Assembly (NCBI RefSeq): GCF_003129965.1
Contig: NZ_NRCJ01000008.1
Span: 83,557-147,556 of the forward strand
Direction: 5' to 3'
Length of the DNA: 64,000 nt
DNA from: Aggregatibacter kilianii
Lineage (GTDB): Bacteria; Pseudomonadota; Gammaproteobacteria; Enterobacterales; Pasteurellaceae
The translations under genes and the position numbers were made by a program. The notes below the pieces were generated by a model. That model worked only from the letters and a program-made list of their open reading frames with translations. It was not told where the DNA came from and searched no databases. Shown one piece after another: positions 8,363 through 16,274 of the stretch (position 1 is the stretch's first letter; each line of letters starts with the position of its first letter).

Positions 8363-9553
8363 TTAGCCATTTATCCATTCGTCCACCTGATCCGCCCACC
8401 GTTGCATCATCTCTTTACGCTGTTCGGCATATTCCGCTTTGTTGTAAACAGCACGTACACCTTGTTGTTCATGTGCCAGGCTTTTCTCAATCCAATCACT
8501 GTTAAAACCCATTTCGTGCAGCAGGGTAGATCCTGTGCGGCGTAAATCATGAACAGTGAAATCATCAATGCGATTTTCATCTTTGTTGATGATGTTGATA
8601 CAGTTTGCTATAACTCGATTAAGCGAGCTATTCGCGATTGGCTGACCACGATTTATTCTTCCCGGCAACAGATACGGCGAACCTTCCGAATAAATTTGAA
8701 ATGCGACGATGATGTCTAATGCCTGTTCTGACAAATAGACGTTGTGCGCCCGTTTTGCTTTCATTCGGTCTGCCGGAATCGTCCACACCTTATTTTTAAA
8801 ATCCACCTCGTCCCAAGTTGCATTAATGAGTTCCCCTTTTCGCACAAGCGTTAGCAGGATAAATTTGACTGCTTTTTTCAGCGCAAAATCGGATTGCGTA
8901 TTTTCAAGCGTACTGAAGAAGAGTTTTATCTCTCTCGGGGTTAGAACGCGTTCGCGCTTTTTGAACGTTGCAATAGATGAATTTGCGATTTCGTCGGCCG
9001 GATTTGTCAGTTTATGGCCGCGCTGAATCGCGTATCGGTAGATATTCGCGATTAGATCACGAACGAAAATGGCCGTGGAAGGCGCACCGCGATCTTTAAT
9101 TTTATTGCAATGGCGGCGGATTTCATCCGTAGTGATTTCGGTCATTAAGCGATTCCCAAACGTACCTTTAATATCTCGTTCATAAGTGGCCGCGCGTAGG
9201 GCTTTTGTACTTTCTGCCAGTTGCACCTCATCAAGGTATTTTTCAGCGAAAGCAGAAAAGCGATCTGCATTGCGGATAAGGTGTTTTTGGTTACGCTTTT
9301 CACCGGCGGGAGAAATTCCTTCACTGACCTGCTTCCTTGCGATCATTAATTTTTCGCGCGCTTCTGCGAGATTTATTCCGTCGGCGCCGTATTTGCCGAT
9401 AGTTAAAGTTTCGCGCCTACCGTTGATCCTGTAGTCGTAACGAAAAGTGATAGTCCCTGCGGGGGTTACTGATACATAAAGCCCGTCACGATCAGCAACT
9501 TTATAGAGTTTATCTTTGGGTTTTAGTGATTTGATTTTTGAATCGGTGAGCAT
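8363..9553 (-). CDS. P4-type tyrosine integrase of the prophage
   Basis: About 396 residues from the ATG at 9553; the frame also has an ATG at 9568 (MDVIK-). The MLTDSKIKSLKPKDK start is typical of P4/CP4-57 type integrases, and neither start has a clear Shine-Dalgarno. The N-terminal ~90 residues form the arm-binding domain (YKVADRDGLYVSVTPAG, RETLTIGKYG). The catalytic domain shows TLVRKGELINATWDEV with the first arginine, HDLRRTGST with the HxxR pair, SLAHEQQG, and AVYNKAEY carrying the tyrosine nucleophile. The gene is read away from guaA, with its 5' end facing the presumed att site, as in P4 where the integrase promoter overlaps attP. Confidence 0.9.
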   Translation of the reverse strand: MLTDSKIKSLKPKDKLYKVADRDGLYVSVTPAGTITFRYDYRINGRRETLTIGKYGADGINLAEAREKLMIARKQVSEGISPAGEKRNQKHLIRNADRFSAFAEKYLDEVQLAESTKALRAATYERDIKGTFGNRLMTEITTDEIRRHCNKIKDRGAPSTAIFVRDLIANIYRYAIQRGHKLTNPADEIANSSIATFKKRERVLTPREIKLFFSTLENTQSDFALKKAVKFILLTLVRKGELINATWDEVDFKNKVWTIPADRMKAKRAHNVYLSEQALDIIVAFQIYSEGSPYLLPGRINRGQPIANSSLNRVIANCINIINKDENRIDDFTVHDLRRTGSTLLHEMGFNSDWIEKSLAHEQQGVRAVYNKAEYAEQRKEMMQRWADQVDEWING

Positions 9554-9649
9554 TTTTATTACGTCCATTATACCGTCTGAAAAGTGTCGGTATTTTTGAT
9601 CTTTTTGGATTGTGTTTCAATACACACCGTCAAAAATAACGCAATAAAA

Positions 9650-9758
9650 ATGAAATACTATGAAATGATATGAAACGCCATGAAATAACAAAACCCCGAC
9701 AGAGCGGGGCTTTATGACTATTTTGAAACGTCATGAAATGTTATGAAATGCGGAAATA
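9650..9758. other. Probable prophage attachment region beside guaA
   Basis: Between the integrase start and the guaA stop lie at least five copies of ATGAAAT (9650, 9660, 9680, 9733, 9743) and a longer direct repeat TGAAACGYCATGAAAT (near 9671 and 9724). Such repeats are what integrase arm sites look like. The 3' end of guaA is known as an integration hotspot for islands with tyrosine integrases. The core would then be the last bases of guaA, with the other copy beyond the left edge of the window. Location and repeats are seen; the att role is inferred. Confidence 0.5.
9690..9712 (-). terminator. Terminator downstream of guaA
   Basis: On the minus strand GCCCCG-CTCTGT-CGGGG is followed by TTTTG, a short GC-rich stem and weak T-run. 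It would end guaA transcription before the integrase gene. Confidence 0.6.
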
Positions 9759-11318
9759 TTATTCCCACTCAATCGTTGCCGGCGGTTTTCCGCTGATGTC
9801 ATATACCACGCGGGAAATACCGTTCACTTCATTGATGATACGGTTGGAGACTTTGCCGAGTAAATCGTAAGGCAGATGTGCCCAATGTGCGGTCATAAAA
9901 TCGATCGTTTCCACGGCACGCAGAGAAATTACCCAGTCGTATTTGCGTCCGTCGCCCATCACGCCCACGGATTTCACAGGAAGGAATACGCTAAATGCCT
10001 GACTGGTTTTGTCATACCAGCCGCTATTACGCAATTCTTCGATAAAGATGGCATCGGCGCGGCGTAATAAATCGCAGTATTCTTTTTTGATTTCGCCGAG
10101 CACGCGCACGCCCAAGCCCGGGCCCGGGAACGGGTGGCGGTTGATCATGTCTGCCGGCAAGCCTAATGCCAAGCCGATTTTACGCACTTCGTCTTTGAAC
10201 AATTCGCGCAACGGTTCCACCAAGCCGAGTTTCATGTAATCCGGCAAACCACCGACGTTGTGGTGGGATTTGATCACATGGGCTTTGCCGGTTTTACTGG
10301 CGGCGGATTCGATCACGTCAGGATAAATCGTACCTTGCGCCAACCATTTTACTTTGGTGAGTTTTTTCGATTCGTCATCGAATACATCGACGAACACTTT
10401 GCCGATAATTTTGCGTTTCGCTTCCGGATCGGCAACGCCTGCCAACTCGCCTAAGAAGCGGCTTTCCGCATCCACGCGGGTGATGTTCAAGCCGAATTTA
10501 TTACCAAACATTTCCATCACTTGATCGCCTTCGTTTAAACGCAATAAACCGTTATCCACGAACACGCAATGCAGGTTTTTGCCGATGGCGCGGTGTAATA
10601 ACAAGGCGACCACGGAGGAATCCACGCCGCCGGATAAGCCTAAAATTACTTCGTCGTCGCCCACTTGTTCTTTAATGCGGCCAACAGCGTCTTCAATAAT
10701 GTTTTCCGCCGTCCATTTGGTTTCGCAGCCGCAAATGTTCACCACGAAATTGGTTAATAATTCCAAGCCTTTCTTGGTGTGGGTCACTTCCGGGTGGAAT
10801 TGCACGCCGTAGAAACGACGATTTTCATCGGACATCGCCGCAATCGGGCAGGTCGGTGTGGTGCCGGTGATTTGGAAGTGTTGCGGCAAGCGGGTGACTT
10901 TATCGCCGTGGCTCATCCACACGTCCAGTTTGCTGTCGCCGTCATTTAAATGGGCGAAAAGTGCGGTCGGATTTTCCATTAAAACGGAGGCATAGCCGAA
11001 TTCACGGTGATCGGAGGTTTCTGTTAAGCCCCCAAGTTGCATTGCCATGGTTTGCATACCATAGCAAATGCCCAGCACCGGTACGCCGGCATTAAAGACA
11101 TATTCCGGCGCACGCGGGCTGTTTTCTTCCGTGGTGCTTTCCGGCCCGCCGGAAAGAATAATGCCTGTCGGGTTAAATTCGCGGATTTGTTGTTCTGTCA
11201 CATCCCACGCCCAAAGTTCGCAATACACGCCGATTTCACGCACACGACGCGCAATGAGTTGGGTGTATTGGGAACCGAAGTCGAGAATGAGGATTTTATG
11301 GTTGTGGATGTTGGTCAT
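9759..11318 (-). CDS. guaA: GMP synthase (glutamine-hydrolysing)
   Basis: 519 residues from the ATG at 11318, the usual family length (about 525). An upstream in-frame ATG at 11330 falls inside the toxin gene and is rejected. The enzyme converts XMP to GMP using ATP and glutamine. The class I amidotransferase domain has the nucleophile in GICYGMQ (Cys85) and the FHPE motif (His175, Glu177). The ATP pyrophosphatase P-loop is LSGGVDSS (around 229-235). The C-terminal dimerisation domain ends in TIEWE. The gene starts 4 bp after the toxin stop, so expression is probably coupled to the toxin-antitoxin operon and to the PurR-type promoter upstream. guaB, often next to guaA, is not in the window. 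Confidence 0.97.
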   Translation of the reverse strand: MTNIHNHKILILDFGSQYTQLIARRVREIGVYCELWAWDVTEQQIREFNPTGIILSGGPESTTEENSPRAPEYVFNAGVPVLGICYGMQTMAMQLGGLTETSDHREFGYASVLMENPTALFAHLNDGDSKLDVWMSHGDKVTRLPQHFQITGTTPTCPIAAMSDENRRFYGVQFHPEVTHTKKGLELLTNFVVNICGCETKWTAENIIEDAVGRIKEQVGDDEVILGLSGGVDSSVVALLLHRAIGKNLHCVFVDNGLLRLNEGDQVMEMFGNKFGLNITRVDAESRFLGELAGVADPEAKRKIIGKVFVDVFDDESKKLTKVKWLAQGTIYPDVIESAASKTGKAHVIKSHHNVGGLPDYMKLGLVEPLRELFKDEVRKIGLALGLPADMINRHPFPGPGLGVRVLGEIKKEYCDLLRRADAIFIEELRNSGWYDKTSQAFSVFLPVKSVGVMGDGRKYDWVISLRAVETIDFMTAHWAHLPYDLLGKVSNRIINEVNGISRVVYDISGKPPATIEWE

Positions 11319-11322
11319 GGTT

Positions 11323-11604
11323 TTATCCAAAAATTTCAGAATGAGTATTTAATCGAATAAGGTGTAAATCGTCATCAACTAAGCGATAAATCAACACGAG
11401 ATCATTTTTTATATGACAATCCCGAAAGTCCTTCATATTTCCGGTAAGTTGGTGATCTTTATACTTTGCCGGTAATACCTTCCTATTTAAAAGGCAATGC
11501 ATTACTTCAATATATTCGGGACTTGTTGCCATTTGGAAAGACTGCTTTTTTAAATCCCGTTTAAAATCATTAGTATAATAAAGTTCTCTTTGAGTGTTAC
11601 TCAT
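11323..11604 (-). CDS. YafQ/RelE-type toxin (mRNA interferase)
   Basis: 93 residues. [14 protein letters not shown] at the N-terminus and the C-terminal series [24 protein letters not shown] and LNTHSEIFG match the YafQ branch of the RelE superfamily, whose conserved His and Asp residues cleave mRNA on the ribosome. It follows the antitoxin with a 1-bp overlap and is followed 4 bp later by guaA. All expected conserved residues appear present, so it looks intact. A toxin translated directly ahead of an essential purine gene is unusual. Confidence 0.85.
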   Translation of the reverse strand: MSNTQRELYYTNDFKRDLKKQSFQMATSPEYIEVMHCLLNRKVLPAKYKDHQLTGNMKDFRDCHIKNDLVLIYRLVDDDLHLIRLNTHSEIFG

Positions 11605-11867
11605 CAGTCATTCTCCAGAATTTGACGATGTAATTCTTCTAAAGAGGATGCTTTAATTACTTTTCCATTCAAAGAATCTTCCATTGCCCGACGGGTAATT
11701 TCATTCGGCTGATAATCCAAACTGAGCGGAATGGTATTGGTTTTGGCGATTTGGGTTAAAAACATATTTAATACTTGGGCAGGCGTTAAGCCGTAGCTTT
11801 TGATGACGTTAAAGGCTTGCTCTTTGATCTCTGCTTGAGTACGGAAATTGACAGCGCTATCTAACAT
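11604..11867 (-). CDS. DinJ/RelB-type antitoxin
   Basis: About 87 residues from the ATG at 11867. The frame has an earlier ATG at 11882, but that one is part of the Shine-Dalgarno region (GGAGGAAC 8 bp before the second ATG), so 11867 is preferred. The N-terminal ribbon-helix-helix is visible as VNFRTQAEIKEQAFNVIKSY then GLTPAQVLNMFLTQIAKT, the classic RelB/DinJ pattern. The acidic C-terminus (SSLEELHRQILEND) would wrap the toxin. It should neutralise the downstream toxin and repress the promoter at 11897-11925. Confidence 0.85.
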   Translation of the reverse strand: MLDSAVNFRTQAEIKEQAFNVIKSYGLTPAQVLNMFLTQIAKTNTIPLSLDYQPNEITRRAMEDSLNGKVIKASSLEELHRQILEND

Positions 11868-11896
11868 AATTTGTTCCTCCATTAAGTCATGGAGGC

Positions 11897-11927
11897 ATTA
11901 TACGTCAAATGTATTGCAATGCAATAC
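11897..11927 (-). promoter_or_regulatory. Toxin-antitoxin promoter with palindromic operator
   Basis: On the minus strand TTGCAT, a 16-bp spacer and TATAAT (11897-11902) form a good sigma-70 promoter. A perfect palindrome GTATTGCA-A-TGCAATAC (11911-11927) covers the -35 and part of the spacer and is the likely antitoxin-binding site. A second inverted repeat (CCTCCAT/ATGGAGG at 11876-11882 and 11889-11895) lies in the leader and could pair with the Shine-Dalgarno. Confidence 0.65.
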
Positions 11928-11992
11928 AAAAACATTGCCGATTTCAACCGCACTTTTAAATGATTTTATGCACTATCGCAAAACGGTGGCGC

Positions 11993-12030
11993 ATTCTACC
12001 ACTTCCCCCACCTAACGTAAACGATTGCGA
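11993..12030 (-). promoter_or_regulatory. PurR-type operator and promoter upstream of the TA-guaA unit
   Basis: A 16-bp match to the PurR box (ACGTAAACGATTGCGA at 12015-12030) overlaps the -35 of a promoter read toward guaA: TTTACG (12016-12021), a 17-bp spacer and TAGAAT (11993-11998). Purine repression at guaA is expected from the enteric guaBA operon. The toxin-antitoxin genes lie between this promoter and guaA. Confidence 0.65.
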
Positions 12031-12142
12031 CACTTGTGTAGCACAAAGTGCGGGCACAAAAAACAACGTTTTTTGAACGTTGGTTTTGCCAACGGCCCCA
12101 ACGGGGCGAATAAATCACTTCAGTGATTTATGAGTATTTTTT

Positions 12143-13012
12143 TTACTTGTTTTTTAGCGACCCCAAATAAATCGCCAATAAGGTCACTAACGCGCCGAGC
12201 CATTGCAGGGCGTTGATGGGTTTGTGTAATAAAAAGGCGTCGATAACCAGCGCGGCGACAGGCTCGGAGAGCAGTAATAAGCCCGTCAGGCTGAGGCTGA
12301 GTAGCGGGATCGTGTAGGCGATCAAGCCCCAAGCGATGCATTGCATGACGATGCCGTAAATCAGGATTAAGCCGATGTCCGTGAACGTGGTCGGGTAGAG
12401 GGAATCGGCGTTGAAAATCAGTGCGGGCAGAATTAATGCGACGGCACCGCTGATACTGATAAGCCACATGAGCGGAAAAATGGAAATCGGCTCAATGCTG
12501 TGCGCTTGGCGAATCGCCGCCATGGAAGACGCGAGGCAGGCACCGGAAAGTAAGCCGATAAAAATGCCGTAACCTGCGTCGATGTTATGTTGCAGTTCCG
12601 GGCTGGCGATAAGTAGCACGCCGACAGTGGCGATAAACAGGCTTGCCAGTTGCAATTTGCTTTGTCGTTCTTGGAAAAACAGCCGACCGATGAACGCCAA
12701 AAAGAAGATTTGCAGGCTGTTCAATAAGGTGGAAATGCCAGGGCCGACGGCGTAAATGCTTTCATGCCAAAAGGCTAAATCAAAGGCGAGAAACACGCCG
12801 GAGGCAATTGCCCAGAACAAGGCTTTCGGTTGTTTCGGCAATGTCTTGCGGTAAAGTTTCACCAGCACCCAAAAAATCACGGAGGCAATGAGCAAGCGCC
12901 AAAAGGCGATGGCATAAGCACCTACGGGCACGAATTTGACGATAAGGCTGCCGAGCCCGAATAAAATACAGCCGACAACCAACATGGTGGCGGCAAAGCG
13001 ATTTGATTGCAT
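12143..13012 (-). CDS. EamA/DMT-family exporter
   Basis: 289 residues with ten predicted membrane segments in two homologous five-helix halves, the usual EamA architecture. The N-terminal half has FGLGSLIVKFVPVGAYAIAF and the typical AVGPGISTLLNSLQIFFLAF helix. The second half includes LTGLLLLSEPVAALVIDAFL and ends LLAIYLGSLKNK. Members export amino acids or other small metabolites; the substrate cannot be read from the sequence. A palindrome (TAAATCACT/AGTGATTTA at 12111-12130) just downstream may help end transcription. Confidence 0.85.
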   Translation of the reverse strand: MQSNRFAATMLVVGCILFGLGSLIVKFVPVGAYAIAFWRLLIASVIFWVLVKLYRKTLPKQPKALFWAIASGVFLAFDLAFWHESIYAVGPGISTLLNSLQIFFLAFIGRLFFQERQSKLQLASLFIATVGVLLIASPELQHNIDAGYGIFIGLLSGACLASSMAAIRQAHSIEPISIFPLMWLISISGAVALILPALIFNADSLYPTTFTDIGLILIYGIVMQCIAWGLIAYTIPLLSLSLTGLLLLSEPVAALVIDAFLLHKPINALQWLGALVTLLAIYLGSLKNK

Positions 13013-13052
13013 GATTGATTTATTGAAATGAAAAACGAGGGAGGATTATAAC

Positions 13053-13119
13053 AAAAGTGCGGTCACTTTCACGGGTGTTTTTCATTGCTAAAAAACGCCG
13101 GAAAAACCGACCGCACTTT
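13053..13119 (-). terminator. Inverted uptake-signal pair downstream of dcuC
   Basis: AAAAGTGCGGTC at 13053-13064 faces GACCGCACTTT at 13109-13119, forming an 11-bp stem with AT-rich arms. It lies just after the dcuC stop and before the EamA gene, and probably ends dcuC transcription. Confidence 0.6.
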
Positions 13120-13126
13120 ATGTCTA

Positions 13127-14479
13127 TTATGCCGGAATGAATAGCTCGGTGGCGATAATGACGCAAATAAAACCTACAGCCATGGGCACAGACATCCGTT
13201 TCACGATTTCAAACGGTGAGATTTTTGCCATGCCGGACACTGCCACCACCACGCCGGACACCGGGGATAAGCCGCGACCAAGATTGGAAGCTTGCAACAT
13301 CGGAATGGTTAAATACGCCGGGTTGGCGCCCATTTGTGCGGCGAGTTTCGGAATCAATTCGGCGAAGGCGTAGAACGCGGCGTTGCCGGAACCGGTCGCC
13401 ATGGTGGCTAAAATCGTGATCACGGCAAGCACCAACATCATGATTAAACTGCCGCCGCCGAAAGATTGGGCGGAATCGATCAGATTGGTAATGAAGCCGA
13501 TGGCGCTTAAACTTTGCGCAAATACGCCGGCGGCAACCAATAACATGACCACCCCGGCAAAGGCGTCCGCCATACCGCGATAGGCGACCACCAAGTTGTC
13601 AAAGGTTTTTTTCGCACTGAAATTGCGGGCGAAGTCAATGATCGCGGTAATCACAAAGCAAAGAAGAATGATGGTGACGATGTGCAGTTTCGGCAAGCCT
13701 AGCTGCCCGTCGAAAAGTAACACGCCGATGATTGGCAAGAGTGGCAAAATCGCGTAGAAATTTGGTGCGATGGTTTTGATTTCGGAAGCGTCAACCCGTT
13801 CGATTTTAATCCCTTCTTTACGATCCAAATAGCGTTGCCAGAAAAAATGCGCCACGGCGATACCGCAAATGGCGAAAACGGATACCGGCAGGCTGGTGCT
13901 GAAAGCGAATTCGCTTAAGGGGACTTTAGAGATTTCGGCGGATAACACCACGTCGCCGGAGGTAGGTGACAAAATAATAGAAATCGGTGAGGCACAAATC
14001 GCCGCCGCAGCGCCACGGGAAATCCCTACGTTTACCATTACCGGGAACAGGGTCGCCATTAACAACACCCCTAAACCGGTGGCAGAGGCGACGGCAAAAG
14101 ACATTAAGCATGCCAGAAAATAGGCGAACACCATTAAAATATAGGGCGAACGAATATTTTTTAACGGCTTGGAAACCAGTTTGACCACCACGTCGTTGGC
14201 GCCCAAATGGGTCATGTAGGCGGAAAAACCGCATAAGATCATGATCATTAAGCCCAAGCCGCCGGCGCGATTGGACAGCAAGTCTTTGACATATTCCAAA
14301 ATATCAAAATAGGCGGAGCCGGTACTTTTGACATTTGCCGGCAAGATGGAGTGCCCCAATAACACCGAAATCAGTAACAGCGCCAAGCCGCCGAACATTA
14401 ATACGCCTGTCGCCGAATAGCCTTTAACGATGTAGTACGCCACGGCGATAATCGCGACTAAGCCGATGATTAAATCCAT
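13127..14479 (-). CDS. dcuC: Anaerobic C4-dicarboxylate transporter DcuC
   Basis: 450 residues and about 12-14 membrane segments. Features include the N-terminal IIGLVAIIAVAYYIVKGYSA, ASATGLGVLLMATLFPVMVN, and the pseudosymmetric pair SPISIILSPTSGDVV and SNLGRGLSPVSGVVVAVSGM. These match the DcuC family of C4-dicarboxylate carriers, used mainly for succinate efflux during fermentation. The length fits (E. coli DcuC about 460). It stands alone, with 166 bp to the next gene upstream. Confidence 0.85.
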   Translation of the reverse strand: MDLIIGLVAIIAVAYYIVKGYSATGVLMFGGLALLLISVLLGHSILPANVKSTGSAYFDILEYVKDLLSNRAGGLGLMIMILCGFSAYMTHLGANDVVVKLVSKPLKNIRSPYILMVFAYFLACLMSFAVASATGLGVLLMATLFPVMVNVGISRGAAAAICASPISIILSPTSGDVVLSAEISKVPLSEFAFSTSLPVSVFAICGIAVAHFFWQRYLDRKEGIKIERVDASEIKTIAPNFYAILPLLPIIGVLLFDGQLGLPKLHIVTIILLCFVITAIIDFARNFSAKKTFDNLVVAYRGMADAFAGVVMLLVAAGVFAQSLSAIGFITNLIDSAQSFGGGSLIMMLVLAVITILATMATGSGNAAFYAFAELIPKLAAQMGANPAYLTIPMLQASNLGRGLSPVSGVVVAVSGMAKISPFEIVKRMSVPMAVGFICVIIATELFIPA

Positions 14480-14582
14480 AATTGCTCCTTAGATTGTGAG
14501 ATTTATTCGTAGAACGTTGAATGTAGCGAAAAAATAAAGCCGTTGTAAACGGCTTTATGTGTAAAGTTTGAAGTGGATCATA

Positions 14583-14641
14583 AAAAGTGCGGTGGTTTTT
14601 CGGCGTGTTTTTAAAACGCCGTGAAAACTGACCGCACTTTT
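14583..14641 (-). terminator. Inverted uptake-signal pair downstream of the permease gene
   Basis: AAAAAGTGCGGT and ACCGCACTTTTT flank a loop holding a second inverted repeat (CGGCGTGTTTT/AAAACGCCG). It lies 5 bp after the permease stop. Confidence 0.65.
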
Positions 14642-14645
14642 TCTA

Positions 14646-16028
14646 TCAATGTAGGTTATTGTCTGTTAAATAAACGCTTTTATCGGAGGTGTCACGCGGT
14701 AACACCAGATTTAACACTACCGCTGTGATGCCGCCCGCAGCAATGGCGTTACGGAACACGTCAGGCAACATTTTGAACACTTCCGGTTCAAAGGCGACGC
14801 CCAAACCGACGCCGACCGCCGTGGCGGCAATGACGGCTTCTCGGCGATTGATCCCGTGGGTCATAATGATTCGCACACCGGCAATGGCGATTAAGCCGAA
14901 CATCAACACCATGGCACCGCCGAGTACCGGACTTGGAATCGTGGTGAAGGCGCGCCCGATAATCGGGAACAAACCGAATAGCACCAAAATGGCGGCGATA
15001 AATTTACCCACATGGCGGGAGGCGACGCCGGTCATTTGAATCACGCCGTTGTTTTGTGCGAAGGTGGTGAGCGGCAGGGATCCGAGCGCAGTGGCAATCA
15101 CGGAGACCAAACCGTCGGCGAACACCCCGCCGCGTAAGCGTTGACGAAATTCTTCGCCTTCATAAGGCTGACCGGAAACCATTGCGGTGGCGGTTAAATC
15201 GCCTACGGCTTCAAATACGCTTAATAAATAGATGATGGCGGCGACCCAGAATGCCGACCAGTCGAAAGTAAAACCGTATTTAAACGGTACGGGAACGGTA
15301 AAAATAGCCACGTCTTTTAACGGCGAAAAATCCACCATGCCTAAACATAACGCCACGATGTAGCCGGCGATTAAGCCGACGGCAATGCCGCTCATGCGTA
15401 ATACTGGGTTGCGCATACAGTTAAAAATCAACACGATGATTAATACGAAGCCTGCCAAGCCGATATTTTGCAAGGAGCCGAACGCCTCTGTGCCTTTCGC
15501 CGAAAAGCCACCGCCGAAGTCGGTGATGCCGATGTCAATGAGACTCAAGCCGATGAGCAACACGACTACGCCACTGACGGTCGGGGTGATGACGCGTTTC
15601 AAATAAGGCAGGACCCAAGCCGCACCGCACACTAAAAATGCGCCCACAAAGGACACGCCGAGCAGGGTAGAGACCATAGTGTTTTCGTCAATGCCGTTTT
15701 CTTTCATGCTCATGCCGACGGCGATCATGACGCTAACGAAGGAGAAGTTGACCGATTGAATGGAAAGCAAGCCGGAACCGACAAAGCCGAAGCGGTGTAC
15801 TTGAATGTAGGTGCCGATGCCGGATGCCACCATCGCCATAGACACCAAATAGGCGGTCATGTGCACCGGTAAGCCTAGCACGCCACCGACGATAAGGGCG
15901 GGCGTGACCATCGGCACGAAAATCGCCAGCAGGTGAGTGATGGCGCTGATTAACGCGTTGAGAAAGGGCGGTTTATCTTCAAGGCGATAAACCAAATCGG
16001 CTTCGGCAGCCTTTTGCTCGTGTTCCAT
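14646..16028 (-). CDS. xanP: Xanthine/purine permease (NCS2 family, XanP-like)
   Basis: 460 residues with about 14 membrane segments. LVYRLEDKPPF near the N-terminus is close to the start of E. coli XanP. Transport motifs include FVGSGLLSIQSVNFSFVSVM (TM3), SVFEAVGDLTATAMVSGQP (TM8 with the conserved Glu) and FAQNNGVIQMTGVASR (TM10, the NCS2 QNNG signature). It should import xanthine, or possibly urate, by proton symport. The PurR-type operator on its promoter supports a purine substrate. An AAGGAC Shine-Dalgarno precedes the ATG. Confidence 0.85.
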   Translation of the reverse strand: MEHEQKAAEADLVYRLEDKPPFLNALISAITHLLAIFVPMVTPALIVGGVLGLPVHMTAYLVSMAMVASGIGTYIQVHRFGFVGSGLLSIQSVNFSFVSVMIAVGMSMKENGIDENTMVSTLLGVSFVGAFLVCGAAWVLPYLKRVITPTVSGVVVLLIGLSLIDIGITDFGGGFSAKGTEAFGSLQNIGLAGFVLIIVLIFNCMRNPVLRMSGIAVGLIAGYIVALCLGMVDFSPLKDVAIFTVPVPFKYGFTFDWSAFWVAAIIYLLSVFEAVGDLTATAMVSGQPYEGEEFRQRLRGGVFADGLVSVIATALGSLPLTTFAQNNGVIQMTGVASRHVGKFIAAILVLFGLFPIIGRAFTTIPSPVLGGAMVLMFGLIAIAGVRIIMTHGINRREAVIAATAVGVGLGVAFEPEVFKMLPDVFRNAIAAGGITAVVLNLVLPRDTSDKSVYLTDNNLH

Positions 16029-16078
16029 AGGGAGTCCTTTGAATAGATGAAAGTTGTGTTATCAATGAGAAGGGCGCT

Positions 16079-16117
16079 ATTTTAGTGAATTTCATTTTAT
16101 TGCGCAAACGATTGCTT
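16079..16117 (-). promoter_or_regulatory. PurR-type operator overlapping the permease promoter
   Basis: GCGCAAACGATTGCTT (16102-16117) is a strong match to PurR boxes such as that of codBA. It covers the -35 (TTGCGC on the minus strand, 16102-16107), which lies 17 bp from the -10 TAAAAT (16079-16084). The layout is the same as at the guaA promoter. Confidence 0.7.
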
Positions 16118-16141
16118 GATGATTCGACGATAATGAGTCAG

Positions 16142-16206
16142 AAAAGTGCGGTCTGTTTTCGTGGTGTTTTTAAGATCAAAAACGTCTGAAAAAATAACCG
16201 CACTTT
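16142..16206. repeat. Inverted uptake-signal pair
   Basis: AAAAGTGCGGT and ACCGCACTTT arms 65 bp apart, between the permease promoter and the adhesin terminator. The loop contains a run resembling the rest of the extended uptake signal. Confidence 0.6.
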
Positions 16207-16227
16207 GGAGCATAAAAGGGGCAATAA

Positions 16228-16257
16228 AAAAGGCATAGAAATCTATCTATGCCTTTT
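16228..16257 (-). terminator. Terminator of the large adhesin gene
   Basis: AAAAGGCATAG (16228-16238) pairs with CTATGCCTTTT (16247-16257) across an 8-nt loop. On the minus strand the stem ends in a T-run. Confidence 0.8.
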
Positions 16258-16274
16258 GCTATTAAGCTGTGCGA

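Noticed and set aside
1..9568. Second copy of the guaA 3' end as the left att site
   Set aside because: None was seen within the window; the tail operon runs off the left edge, so the left border must lie outside.
11319..11330. Upstream ATG of guaA at 11330
   Set aside because: It lies inside the toxin gene and gives an N-terminal extension absent from GuaA proteins; the ATG at 11318 fits the family.
16029..16140. Purine riboswitch upstream of the permease gene
   Set aside because: The leader is under 50 nt from the predicted start and shows no riboswitch core; the PurR-box promoter is a simpler explanation.
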